From contig CAYWYS010000009.1 of NCBI GenBank assembly GCA_964462675.1, positions 34,777 through 98,776 of the forward strand: a DNA stretch of 64,000 nt. Reading direction: 5' to 3'. Positions 39,240 to 48,040 of this stretch are shown here, piece by piece. The notes below the pieces were generated by a model that worked only from the letters and a program-made list of their open reading frames with translations, did no database searches and was not told the DNA's origin. The translations under genes were made by a program, and so were the position numbers. Each line of letters begins with the position of its first letter. The stretch's first letter is position 1. The DNA comes from XN24 sp964462675. Lineage in GTDB: Bacteria > Pseudomonadota > Gammaproteobacteria > Steroidobacterales > XN24.

Positions 39240-42091
39240 GCTTCTTTCCTGATAGCTTTCTTACGGGTGGCGCGCCGGCCGACGGACTCGGTGCCGGTCA
39301 GCGCCGCGTTGACGAGCGCCTGTTGCTGCTGAACATGCAGCTGGTAGAAGCCGGCGGCCGGCGCCGCGGCGCCCTTCCGGCCGGCATAGAACAGCTGGTG
39401 TTTCACGTGCAGTGCTTCCTGCAGGCGGTGCCGGATCTGGTACCACGCACCCTGGTTCTGGGGTTCCTCCTGGCACCAGACCACATCCTCGAGGGCTGGA
39501 AAATCCTCGATCAAGGCCGCGTAGCGGCGGATCGGGAACGGGTACAGCTGCTCGAGGCGCACGATCGCCACCTGCTCCAGCTGCTGCTCGCGCCTCGCCT
39601 CGAGCAGGTCGAAGTAGACCTTGCCGCTGCACAGCACGAGACGGGTCACGCGCGCGGGGTCGATCGGGTCGATCTCGGGTATCACGCGCAGGAAGCGTCC
39701 CTGCGAGAGGTCTTCCAGCGGCGACACCGATTGTTTATGGCGCAGCAGGCTCTTCGGCGTCAGCACGATCGTCGGCTTGCGGAAGTTGCGCACCATCTGG
39801 CGGCGGATCAGGTGGAACATCTGCGCCGGCGTCGACGGCACGACGACGGACATATTGTGTTCGGCACACAGTTGCAGGAAGCGCTCCAGGCGCGCCGAGG
39901 AATGCTCCGGGCCCTGGCCCTCGTAGCCGTGTGGCAAGAACAGCATCAGGCCGCAATAGCGCCCCCACTTGGCCTCGCCCGAGCTGATGAACTGGTCGAT
40001 GACCACCTGGGCGCCGTTGACGAAATCGCCGAACTGTCCTTCCCAGATGACCAGCGTGTCGGGATTGGTCGTCGCATAGCCGTATTCGAAGCCCAGCACC
40101 GCCTCTTCCGACAGCAGCGAGTCCGTCACGACGAAGGGTCGCTGGTCATCGGCCAGCCGCGTCAACGGAATCCAGGGCTCCCGCCCGCCCTGGTCATGCA
40201 GCACGGCGTGGCGATGAAAGAAGGTGCCGCGACCGCTGTCCTGGCCGGTCAGCCGGACCGCGAAGTTCTCCGTCAGCAGGCTCGCATAGGCCATCGTCTC
40301 GGCGAAGCCCCAATCCATCGGCAGCTCGCCGGCCGCCATGCGCGCCCGATCGGCCATGATCCGCTCGACGCGCGGATGCAGCTTGATCTCGGGCACCGAG
40401 GTGATTGCAGCGGCGAGCTGCGCAACGCGCTCGCTGCCGATCCGGGTGCGCACCGGCTCGCTGAAGTTGACCTCGTCGAAGCGCGTCCAGTCCACGGTGA
40501 ACTTGTTGCCGACGAAGCCCAGCGAGCTGGAAACGACCCGTCCCTCGTCGAGGCCCTGCCGGTAGGCATCCACCATTTGCTGCGCTTCCGCCGCGGTGAC
40601 GATGCCGTCCGCCGCAAGGCGCTCTGCGTAGCTGCGCCGCACGGTCGGGTGATTGCGGATCACGCCGTACATGGCCGGCTGGGTGGCGGCCGGCTCATCC
40701 GCCTCGTTGTGGCCGTGACGCCGGTAACAGACCAGGTCGATGACGACATCCTTGCGGAAGCGCATGCGGTAATCGAAAGCCAGCCGGCCAATCATCGTGA
40801 CGGCGTCCGGATCGTCCGCGTTCACGTGGAAGATCGGCGCCTCGATCATTTTCGCCACGTCGCTGCAGTGCGGCGTCGAGCGCGCATCCTGCGGTTCGCT
40901 GGTCGTGAAGCCGATCTGGTTGTTGCAGATCACGTGCACGGTGCCCCCGGCGGCGAAGCCGCGGGTCTGCGACATCTGCAGCGTCTCCATGACGACGCCC
41001 TGGCCGGCGAATGCCGCATCACCGTGCACCAGGATCGGCAGCACGGCCGCGCCATCGGCATCGCCGCGCCGGTCCTGCCGGGCGCGCACCGAGCCGATCA
41101 CGACCGGATTGACGATCTCGAGGTGGGAGGGATTGAACGCCAGCGCGACGTGAATGTTGCCGCCCGGTGTGCTGATGTCCGAGGAAAAACCGAGGTGGTA
41201 CTTCACGTCGCCGGAACGGCGCTGGACCAACGGGTCATAGGCGCCCTCGAATTCCGAAAACAGGGCCTTCGGCGGCTTGCCGAGCACGTTCACCAGCACG
41301 TTCAGGCGCCCGCGGTGGGCCATGCCGATGACGACCTCCTGCATGCCCTGGGTGCCGGCCTGCTGGATGATGTCGCCGAGCAGCGGGATCATGCTGTCGC
41401 CACCCTCGAGCGAAAAGCGTTTCTGGCCGACGTAGCGGGTATGCAGATAGCGCTCGATGCCCTCGGCGCCCGTCAGGCGCTCGAGGATGTGGCGGCGCTC
41501 GCCGGCCTCGAGCCTTCCGCCGGCCGCCGCCGCCTCGAAGCGCCGCTGCAGCCAGAACCGTTCCTCGGTATCCGTGATGTGGCCGAGTTCTGCGGCGATC
41601 GTGCCACGATAGACATGCTCGAGCTTCGCGCGAATGGCGCGGAAGCTCAGCCGGTCTGCGCCGCCGAATGCGGCGGTCGCGAACACCTTGTCATCGTCGG
41701 CGGGCCCGAGGCCGTGAAACGCCGGGTCGAGCTCGGGCACGGGCTGGAGCTCGGTCAGCCCGAGCGGGTCGAGCTTGGCCAGGCGATGGCCGCGCAGCCG
41801 ATAGGCCTCGATCAGCCTGAGCACCGCCGCCTGCTTGTCGAGCAGCTCCGCCGGGATTGCCGCACCCGACCGGGCCGCGCGCGGTTCAAGGGCGCGTGCC
41901 GCGAAATCGCGCTCCACCGGGCCGCGCGGAATCTCCCCGCCGCCGTCGGCGATGCTGTCGAACCACGCGCGCAGCCCGGGATCGACGGACCCGGGATTTT
42001 CGAGATATTGCTCGTACAGCCCTTCGATGTACGGGGCATTGCCACCGAACAGCGGGCTCGATGCGTAGCGATCCTGCAGCGACTTGCTCAT
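39236..42091 (-). CDS. sucA: 2-oxoglutarate dehydrogenase E1 component
   Basis: A thiamine-diphosphate enzyme of 951 residues that decarboxylates 2-oxoglutarate in the TCA cycle. It starts MSKSLQDRYASSPLFGGN. Conserved parts include VVIGMAHRGRLNVLVNVLGK, HLGFSSD, LVHGDAAFAGQGVVMETLQ, VICNNQIGFTTS and the late LMLFLPHGYEGQGPEHSSAR. ATG 42091 has AGGA five bases upstream. It is the first gene of sucA-odhB-lpdA. Succinyl-CoA synthetase and succinate dehydrogenase genes, often adjacent, are absent here. Confidence 0.97.
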
Positions 42092-42102
42092 GGGGTCCTG
42101 GG

Positions 42103-42135
42103 GCGGGGCCTCGAAACTTTGGCGCGAGGCCCCGC
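42103..42135. promoter_or_regulatory. Palindrome at the sucA promoter/leader
   Basis: GCGGGGCCTCG (42103-42113) and CGAGGCCCCGC (42125-42135) form a perfect 11-base inverted repeat around an 11-base loop, ending 11 bases before the sucA start. On the minus strand TAGAAT, 17 bases after TTCCAA, abuts it (-10 at 42136-42141). It may be an operator, or an RNA hairpin next to the sucA ribosome binding site. Confidence 0.6.
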
Positions 42136-42287
42136 ATTCTAAGCGAAGCGACGGGTCGTTGGAATGTAAGCCCATGGTCCGACGAGCAATTCGAGGACGC
42201 ACGCAGGCATAATCATCCGCAGGCTGCGCGGGCACCGCCGGTCCGGCAGCCGGGCGGGGCTGGCGTTGGCAGGTGGAGTGCGCCGCG

Positions 42288-42917
42288 ATGCGAAGACTGT
42301 ATCTCCCGTTCCTGGCGCTGCTGGCGTCGGTTGGCCATGCTGACGGGCAGGACTATCTGCCCGGCGACCATGGGCTGCGCTACGTCGGGCACGAGGGCAT
42401 CGTTCCAGTGACGGTCGAGATCACGCTGCAGGCGCGGCCCGACGGGACGCTGGATTACGCCCAGTGGGTCGCACCGCGCGGCTGGGCCAGCTGGTTCGGG
42501 CAGCCGGCCGTGACGCGCACGCACCTGCAGTTCCGCGATGACTTGCTGGTGCCGCTCGGCTACGACGCCGGCCAGGGCGAAGCGGCGCCGCCCGCCGGGC
42601 TGGCGACGGGATCCCTTGACGCGCTCGCCGTGCGCCTGCGGGCGCGCGCCGACATCGCGCGCGGCCTGCGGCACGCGGAATACGCGGTCTGGAAGGGCGG
42701 CGCCGGGCTCGAGACCTGGGTCCTCGAAGTCGGCGGCGCCGAAACCGTGCAGACACCGAACGGCGCGTACCAGGCGCTGAAGTTCAGGCTGGGCTCCGAG
42801 CACGCGTGGATCGAGGGCTGGTCCGCGCCGCTGCTGGTATTCCACTTCGTCAAGCTCGTCAGCTGGCAGAACGGCAAGAAGATCAGCGAGCTGAGCCTCG
42901 ACGACAAGCAGCTCTAA
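42288..42917 (+). CDS. DUF3108 domain protein, exported
   Basis: A 209-residue protein. A signal peptide (LYLPFLALLASVGHADG) is followed by one domain with the order of conserved blocks of DUF3108 (YVGHEGIVPVTVEITLQ, YAVWKGGAGLETWVLE, NGAYQALKF). Members are periplasmic and uncharacterised; some are described as lipoprotein-like beta-rich proteins. ATG 42288 is chosen for AGGTGGAG about nine bases upstream. It is alone on the plus strand, divergent from sucA. Confidence 0.65.
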   Translation: MRRLYLPFLALLASVGHADGQDYLPGDHGLRYVGHEGIVPVTVEITLQARPDGTLDYAQWVAPRGWASWFGQPAVTRTHLQFRDDLLVPLGYDAGQGEAAPPAGLATGSLDALAVRLRARADIARGLRHAEYAVWKGGAGLETWVLEVGGAETVQTPNGAYQALKFRLGSEHAWIEGWSAPLLVFHFVKLVSWQNGKKISELSLDDKQL

Positions 42918-42939
42918 GGCCGTTCCGGTCAGAGCGCCC

Positions 42940-42958
42940 CGCCGGCACGAAGCCGGCG
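42940..42958. repeat. REP-like hairpin after the DUF3108 gene
   Basis: CGCCGGC and GCCGGCG (seven pairs) flank the loop ACGAA. On the minus strand it reads TGTAGGCGCCGGCTTCGTGC, a form like the REP elements of pseudomonads and xanthomonads. It lies between two convergent stops, and no T-run follows it. Confidence 0.5.
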
Positions 42959-42959
42959 C

Positions 42960-44354
42960 CTACAGCGCGCCGAGCTCGATCCGGTCACCCGGCTGGGGGA
43001 TCGCCACGGCGGCGCCGGTCTGCGCCGCGAGCAGCTCCGCGAGGCGCGCCCGCGGCCCGTCTTCGCCGTGCACCAGCCAGACCGGCGGCACGTTCCGGAA
43101 GCCGCGGTACCACTCGATCAGCGCCTGCTGGTCCGCATGGGCAGAGAAGCCGCCGACGGTGTGCACCGTCGCCGCCACCCGAATGGCCTCGCCCCAGAGC
43201 CGGATATAGGCATTGCCGTCTACCAGCTGCCGACCCACCGTGCCTTTTGCCTGGTAACCGACGATCACGATGTGGCATTCCTTGCGCCAGACGTTGTTTT
43301 TCAGGTGATGGCGAATCCGGCCGCCCTCGCACATGCCGCTGGCGGCGATCACGACCAGGCCCGAGCGCACCCGGTTCAGTGCCTGTGATTGCTGCGGCGT
43401 GCGCGCGAACTCGATGCGCTCCGCGAGTCGATTGCTGCCCCGCCGCCATGCCGCGATCGCCTCGTCGTCGTGCAATTCGACGTACTTGGCATAGAGCTCG
43501 GTCGCCTGGATCGCCATCGGGCTGTCGAGGCAGATGCGCCAGTCTGCCAGCCCCCAGGCGTCGAACTGCTCGCCGAAGATGTACAGCAGCTCCTGCGTCC
43601 GCCCCACCGCGAAGGCGGGAATCAGCACGTTGCCGCCGCCGCCGCGTGCCGTTGCGAAGATGTCATGCATTTCTGCATACGACGCGTCCCGGGAGCGGTG
43701 GTGCCGGTCGCCATAGGTCGACTCGAGCAGCACCGCATCAGCCTCCTCGATCAACACCGGATCGCGCAGGATCGGCGTGTTCGGCTGCCCCAGGTCGCCC
43801 GAGAACACGAGCTTGCGCGTCGCGTCGCCCTCGCTGAGCCAGAGCTCGACGATCGAGGACCCGAGAATGTGGCCGGCGTCCCTGAAGCGGATGCTGATTC
43901 CTGGCAGGATTTCCCGCTGCTCGTCGTACTTCAGCGCGCGAAAGTGTCGCAGCGCGCGCCCGGCGTCATGGCGGGTGTACAGCGGCTCGATCGGCGCGAG
44001 CCCCTTGCGGGCACGCTTGCGGTTCTCCGTCTCGGCGTCTTTCTCCTGCAGGTAGCCAGAATCCCGCAGCAGGATGTCGCACAGCTCGGCGGTCGCCTGC
44101 TGCGCATGAATCTCGCCCGTGAAACCCTCGCGGACCAGCAGCGGCAGGCGGCCCGAGTGATCGATGTGCGCGTGACTGAGCACGACGGCGTCCAGCTTGC
44201 CGGGTTCGACCGGGAACGGCGCGCGATTGAGCTGCTGTTCCCGCGGGCCGCCCTGCACCAGGCCGCAGTCGAGCAGCACGGTCCGGCCCGCGCATTCGAC
44301 GACATGACAGCTGCCGGTCACGCGGCCGGCGGCGCCGTGGAAGGTCAGTCGCAC
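42960..44354 (-). CDS. MBL-fold beta-CASP RNA nuclease
   Basis: A 464-residue metallo-beta-lactamase fold nuclease. The zinc motif SHAHIDHSGRLPLL is followed by DAGHILGSS, VFSGDLG, then the beta-CASP insert (PAFAVGRTQELLY, DSPMAIQATELY, ASGMCEGGRIRHHL) and the C-terminal HTVGGFSAHADQQAL. This is the RNA-specific class (related to CPSF73/RNase J-like proteins) found in many bacteria. Its RNA targets are unknown. Downstream of cytochrome genes; a separate function is likely. Confidence 0.9.
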   Translation of the reverse strand: MRLTFHGAAGRVTGSCHVVECAGRTVLLDCGLVQGGPREQQLNRAPFPVEPGKLDAVVLSHAHIDHSGRLPLLVREGFTGEIHAQQATAELCDILLRDSGYLQEKDAETENRKRARKGLAPIEPLYTRHDAGRALRHFRALKYDEQREILPGISIRFRDAGHILGSSIVELWLSEGDATRKLVFSGDLGQPNTPILRDPVLIEEADAVLLESTYGDRHHRSRDASYAEMHDIFATARGGGGNVLIPAFAVGRTQELLYIFGEQFDAWGLADWRICLDSPMAIQATELYAKYVELHDDEAIAAWRRGSNRLAERIEFARTPQQSQALNRVRSGLVVIAASGMCEGGRIRHHLKNNVWRKECHIVIVGYQAKGTVGRQLVDGNAYIRLWGEAIRVAATVHTVGGFSAHADQQALIEWYRGFRNVPPVWLVHGEDGPRARLAELLAAQTGAAVAIPQPGDRIELGAL

Positions 44355-44369
44355 CGTCAGGCCAGCCGG

Positions 44370-45008
44370 CTATTCGTGCGGCAGCGGATAGACGGCGGGC
44401 CCCGAGTAGAACTCTGCGAGCGAGTCGAGATCCTCGTCCGACAGCGCCTTGAGGCGCGCATCCATCGCGTTCAGGCCCGAGGTCCGGCGGCCCTGCTGGA
44501 AATCCTCCAGCGCCGTGCGCAGGTACACCTTGCGCTGGCCGCGCAGCATGCTGGCGTCGTCATACGGGTCGGAGCCGAGGTTCGTGTGGCAGACCTCACA
44601 GGTGCGCTCGTGGATCGCCCGGCCCCGGAGCGCCAGTTCGGGATCGTACGGATCCTGGTGCTTGGCGAACGGCTGCCGCGAGTACCAGTACGCCAGCAGG
44701 TCCATTTCCTCGTCCGACATGGAGCCGACGACATCGCACATGCTCATGTCGGGGCAGCGACCGTCCTCGCTGCACTCGCTCTTGCGGCAGGGGCGTGCGC
44801 GCGCCCGGTAGTTGTAGAGCGCATTCTCGATGACGTTCGGCGGCAATCCGTGAATCGTCGGCACGCCGGGAAACGGGCTCGGCCCGGTTTCTCCATGGCA
44901 CATCGCGCAGAGCGGCACGACCGGCGGCGCCTCGTGTGCGACGGCGGCCAACGGCGCGCACAACAACGCGGCGAACATCGCGATGAGCTTCGGTACGACT
45001 CTGGGCAT
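44370..45008 (-). CDS. Diheme cytochrome c, c4-like
   Basis: A 212-residue periplasmic cytochrome. The signal peptide ends LAAVAHEA near residue 25. Two haem c sites, CAMCHG and CEVCHT, each begin a c-type domain. Between them lies a block with four extra cysteines (RPCRKSECSEDGRCPDMSMC) that normal c4 cytochromes lack. It follows a paralogue, 23 bases apart on the same strand, so the two are probably co-expressed. It is likely to pass electrons to a terminal oxidase or other acceptor; the partner is unknown. Confidence 0.88.
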   Translation of the reverse strand: MPRVVPKLIAMFAALLCAPLAAVAHEAPPVVPLCAMCHGETGPSPFPGVPTIHGLPPNVIENALYNYRARARPCRKSECSEDGRCPDMSMCDVVGSMSDEEMDLLAYWYSRQPFAKHQDPYDPELALRGRAIHERTCEVCHTNLGSDPYDDASMLRGQRKVYLRTALEDFQQGRRTSGLNAMDARLKALSDEDLDSLAEFYSGPAVYPLPHE

Positions 45009-45031
45009 GATCGACTTCCTCCGGTGACAAG

Positions 45032-45640
45032 CTAGTGCTGGCGAGGGCTGGCGTAGAACTCGAGCAGCGCAACGATTTCGGTATCCGAGAACGAAGCAAG
45101 CATGGCATGCATGGCCGCGAACGCGACACGGCGCTCCAGCTGGAAATCCTCGATGGCCCCGAGCAGGTAGGCCTTGCGCTGCCCGCGCAGGACGCTGGCA
45201 GCATCGGCGGCGGCCGCATCACCATCGTCGTGGCATTGCCGGCACTGGGCGGCATGCAGCGCGCCGCCGAGCGCGGCGTCCCACGGCTCGCCGGCGGGCA
45301 CGAATGGCCGGCTCGCGTACCAGCGCGCAAGCCCCGCGATATCCTCGTCGGTCAAACCCGCCGTGGCACTGCAGCAGTCGGACGCGGGGCATCCCGCATC
45401 GCCGGCGCAGTCGACCTCGCGACAGGGCCGGATGGTTGCGCGGAAATCGTACAGGGCGTTCTCGAGCACGCCCTGCGGGAGGCCATGGATGGTCGGCACC
45501 GCGGCATGGGGGCTGGGCGCCGCAGCGCCATGGCACGCGGCGCACACGCGCGCCTGTGCCGGGGATTCCGCAGCAGAGGCCGCGGCGACGACGGGCAGCA
45601 GCGCAAGCAGCACCGGCGCAGCCCGGAAGCCGAAGTTCAT
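45032..45640 (-). CDS. Diheme cytochrome c, paralogue
   Basis: A 202-residue exported diheme protein clearly homologous to its neighbour downstream. It has CAACHG and CRQCHD haem sites, the same VPTIHGLPQGVLENALYDF segment, and the same block of extra cysteines (RPCREVDCAGDAGCPASDCC). The signal peptide ends near ASAAES. The start ATG 45640 has GGGAGG nine bases upstream. Tandem duplication with divergence is the simplest origin. Confidence 0.87.
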   Translation of the reverse strand: MNFGFRAAPVLLALLPVVAAASAAESPAQARVCAACHGAAAPSPHAAVPTIHGLPQGVLENALYDFRATIRPCREVDCAGDAGCPASDCCSATAGLTDEDIAGLARWYASRPFVPAGEPWDAALGGALHAAQCRQCHDDGDAAAADAASVLRGQRKAYLLGAIEDFQLERRVAFAAMHAMLASFSDTEIVALLEFYASPRQH

Positions 45641-45724
45641 GATTGCGCACCTCCCTGTCCTGCGTGGAAAGTAGCACAGGGCGTGCAATCGCGCCCAGCC
45701 GGCGCTGGCGCGCGTGCCGGTGAA

Positions 45725-45800
45725 TGGCGCCCCGGGCAGGAATCGAACCTGCGACCTACCGCTTAGGAGGCGGTCGCTCTATCCACTGAGCTACCGGGGC
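45725..45800 (-). tRNA. tRNA-Arg (anticodon CCT)
   Basis: A 76-base tRNA read from 45800: GCCCCGG acceptor arm, TAGCTCAGTGGATAGAGC D-arm, anticodon loop CTCCTAA (reads AGG), T-arm GCAGGTTCGATTCCTGC and an encoded CCA. All stems pair. Such tRNAs are frequent integration sites, but no element is attached here. Confidence 0.97.
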
Positions 45801-45839
45801 CGCAGAGGGCGCCGTATTGTGCCACCGACGCCGCGCGGC

Positions 45840-46877
45840 TCACAAACCGGCAGCAGCGCCGGCGGGCCGCGCGCCCGGCATGGCCCGCCGCAGCCGTTCA
45901 CGATAGGCGGCCGGACCCACGCCGGCGCGGCGGACGAACACGCGCCGCAGCGTCTCGGCGCTGCCGAAACCGCAGCGGGCGGCGATCTGCTCGACGCTTT
46001 CATCGCCCTCCTCGAGCAGCTGCTGCGCCGCTTCGAAACGCAGCCGCTCGACGAACTTCGCCGGAGTCATGCCGAACTCCTCCTGGAAGCAGCGGCCGAA
46101 ATGCCTCGGGCTCATGTCCGTTCTTTCCGCGAGCGCGCTGATGGAGAGGTCGGCAGCGAGGTTGTCCATGACCCACACGGCCAGGCCGCGGAACCGCCCC
46201 TCCGCCGCCAGCGACTGGGCCGCGAGCCGGGCACTGTGCTGAGACTGGCCGCCGGGACGCTTGAGGTACATGACCAGCTGGTGGGCGACGTCCAGTGCGA
46301 GCTTCCGGCCCCAGTCCTCCTCGAGCATCGCCAGCGCCATGTCCATGCCGGCAGTAACGCCCGCCGAGGTCCACAAGCTCCCGTCGCGCACGAAGATGGC
46401 ATCGGCTTCGATCCGCGCCGTCGGCGCCAGCTCGGCCAGGGTCCGCATGAACGCCCAATGGGTCGTCGCGCGCCGGCCATCCAGCAGCCCGGCGCGGGCC
46501 AGCAGCATCGCCCCGGTGCAGACCGAACCGTAGCGCCTCGCGGACGGGGCCTGTTCCGCAAGCCACTCGACCAGCTCATCGTCCGCCAGCGCCGCCCGCG
46601 TGCCGACGCCCCCCGAGACCAGCAGGGTGTCGATCTCGCCAAGCTCGCGCCAGCTGCATTCGGCCACCAGTGCCAGCCCGGAAGAGCTGCTCAAGGGGCC
46701 CGCGACGCGGGCGGCCAGCATGACGCGATAGGGTTCCACCACGGCGCGGCCCTGCTCGAGCAACAGCCGCGAGGCGCGCGCAAACACTTCCAGCGGGCCG
46801 GTGACGTCGAGCACCTGCAGCCCGTCGAAGCCGATCATCGCGATGCGACGGGTGGTTTCCATCGGGCTGTTCAGCAT
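45840..46877 (-). CDS. GlxA family transcriptional regulator (DJ-1/PfpI plus AraC HTH)
   Basis: A 345-residue regulator. The N-terminal DJ-1/PfpI-like domain starts IAMIGFDGLQVLDVTGPLEV and keeps the VCTGAMLLARAGLLDG nucleophile-elbow region. The C-terminal AraC-type pair of HTH motifs covers about residues 240-335 (ISALAERTDMSPRHFGRCFQ, IAARCGFGSAETLRRVF). The start ATG 46877 has AAGGAAA upstream. Targets are unknown; relatives control amino-acid or amine catabolism genes. It lies between two tRNA genes. Confidence 0.9.
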   Translation of the reverse strand: MLNSPMETTRRIAMIGFDGLQVLDVTGPLEVFARASRLLLEQGRAVVEPYRVMLAARVAGPLSSSSGLALVAECSWRELGEIDTLLVSGGVGTRAALADDELVEWLAEQAPSARRYGSVCTGAMLLARAGLLDGRRATTHWAFMRTLAELAPTARIEADAIFVRDGSLWTSAGVTAGMDMALAMLEEDWGRKLALDVAHQLVMYLKRPGGQSQHSARLAAQSLAAEGRFRGLAVWVMDNLAADLSISALAERTDMSPRHFGRCFQEEFGMTPAKFVERLRFEAAQQLLEEGDESVEQIAARCGFGSAETLRRVFVRRAGVGPAAYRERLRRAMPGARPAGAAAGL

Positions 46878-46986
46878 CAGATTTCCTTGCCGCGCGGTCG
46901 GGCCGAATCTTGCCACGGTCGGCGGCCTTGTCCACGCCCGCCCGATGTCACCATAATGCGGCAACGATGTGAAACTGGAGGGAAGG

Positions 46987-47062
46987 TGGTGGAGCCGATC
47001 GGAATCGAACCGACGACCTCCTGGGTGCGATCCAGGCGCTCTCCCAACTGAGCTACGGCCCC
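46987..47062 (-). tRNA. tRNA-Ala (anticodon CGC)
   Basis: A 76-base tRNA on the minus strand from 47062: GGGGCCG acceptor arm, TAGCTCAGTTGGGAGAGC D-arm, the CCTGG stem with loop ATCGCAC (anticodon CGC), T-arm CGTCGGTTCGATTCCGATC, encoded CCA. The acceptor has one G-T pair. Divergent from the GNAT gene, 25 bases away. Confidence 0.96.
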
Positions 47063-47086
47063 ACGAGAAGCCGCGCATTCTATTGC

Positions 47087-47548
47087 ATGGATATCCTGGT
47101 CCGCAACGCCGAGGCCACCGACTGGGCGACGATCGCCGAGTTCAACCGTGCCCTGGCCGCCGAGAGCGAAGCCAGGCAACTCGATTGGGAAACGCTTTGC
47201 GGCGGGGTTCGCGCCGTATTGGCCGATCAGAACAAGGGCCGTTATTTCATCGCCGAGCACGGCGGCCGGATCGTCGGCATCACGATGATCACCTATGAAT
47301 GGAGCGACTGGCGCGACGGCTGGATCTGGTGGATCCAGAGCGTCTACGTGCACCCGGACAGCCGCGGCCAGGGCGTGTTTACCCGGCTGTACCGGCACAT
47401 CGAGGCACTCGCGACCGCGGCCGGTATCCGCGCCATCCGGCTCTATGTCCTCGAGGAGAATGCGCGCGCCCGGGCAACCTATGCGAAGCTCGGCATGCAG
47501 GGCACCGGCTACGTCGTGCTCGAGGCCGGCGAGGCCCATGGTGACTGA
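47087..47548 (+). CDS. GNAT family N-acetyltransferase
   Basis: A 153-residue acetyltransferase. The acetyl-CoA binding motif VYVHPDSRGQGVFTRLYRHI is present, followed by the C-terminal LYVLEENARARATYAKLGM typical of the fold. The substrate is not deducible. No ribosome binding site is obvious in the 25 bases between the tRNA-Ala 5' end and the ATG. The next gene, a peroxiredoxin, follows after 24 bases on the same strand. Confidence 0.88.
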   Translation: MDILVRNAEATDWATIAEFNRALAAESEARQLDWETLCGGVRAVLADQNKGRYFIAEHGGRIVGITMITYEWSDWRDGWIWWIQSVYVHPDSRGQGVFTRLYRHIEALATAAGIRAIRLYVLEENARARATYAKLGMQGTGYVVLEAGEAHGD

Positions 47549-47572
47549 CCCGACCGCCTGCGGAGAACACCG

Positions 47573-48040
47573 ATGCTGAAAGCTGGCGATCGCGCCCCGG
47601 ACTTCCGCCTGGCCGACCAGGACGGCCGCACGATCACGCTCGGGCAGCTGCTGGAGGGCGGCCCGCTGGTGCTGTATTTCTACCCGGCCGACTTCACGCC
47701 CGGCTGCACGAAGGAAGCCTGCACGATCCGCGACATGCACGACGAGATCGCCGCCGCGGGTATGCGGGTCGTCGGCATCAGCCCGCAGGACGCCGACAGC
47801 CACGCGCGCTTCCGCACGCGTTTCGGCTTGCAGTTCACACTGCTGGCGGACCCCGGCAAGACCGCCGTCAAGGCCTTCGGGGTGGATGGGCCGCTCGGCA
47901 TCGGCGTGCGCCGGGCGACTTTCCTGATCGGCGCTGACGGCATCATCCGCGATGCAGTGCTCGCCGACCTGCGGATCGGCCTGCACGAGGAGTTCATCCG
48001 CGCCGCGATCGGCGCTGCCGGGGCCTCAGGAAAACAATAG
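47573..48040 (+). CDS. bcp: Peroxiredoxin of the BCP/PrxQ type
   Basis: A 155-residue thioredoxin-fold peroxidase. The peroxidatic cysteine lies in DFTPGCTKEACTIRD, with a second cysteine five residues later (the PrxQ pattern). The N-terminus GDRAPDFRLADQDGRT and the later VVGISPQDADSHARF also fit the family. It reduces hydrogen peroxide and organic hydroperoxides, probably with thioredoxin. Its 3' end overlaps the convergent chrA by 15 bases. Confidence 0.93.
   Translation: MLKAGDRAPDFRLADQDGRTITLGQLLEGGPLVLYFYPADFTPGCTKEACTIRDMHDEIAAAGMRVVGISPQDADSHARFRTRFGLQFTLLADPGKTAVKAFGVDGPLGIGVRRATFLIGADGIIRDAVLADLRIGLHEEFIRAAIGAAGASGKQ

Noticed and set aside
39323..42142. Open frame of over 900 codons opposite sucA on the plus strand
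   Set aside because: The sense strand is a complete E1 with all conserved blocks; the antisense frame is a by-product of GC-rich third positions.
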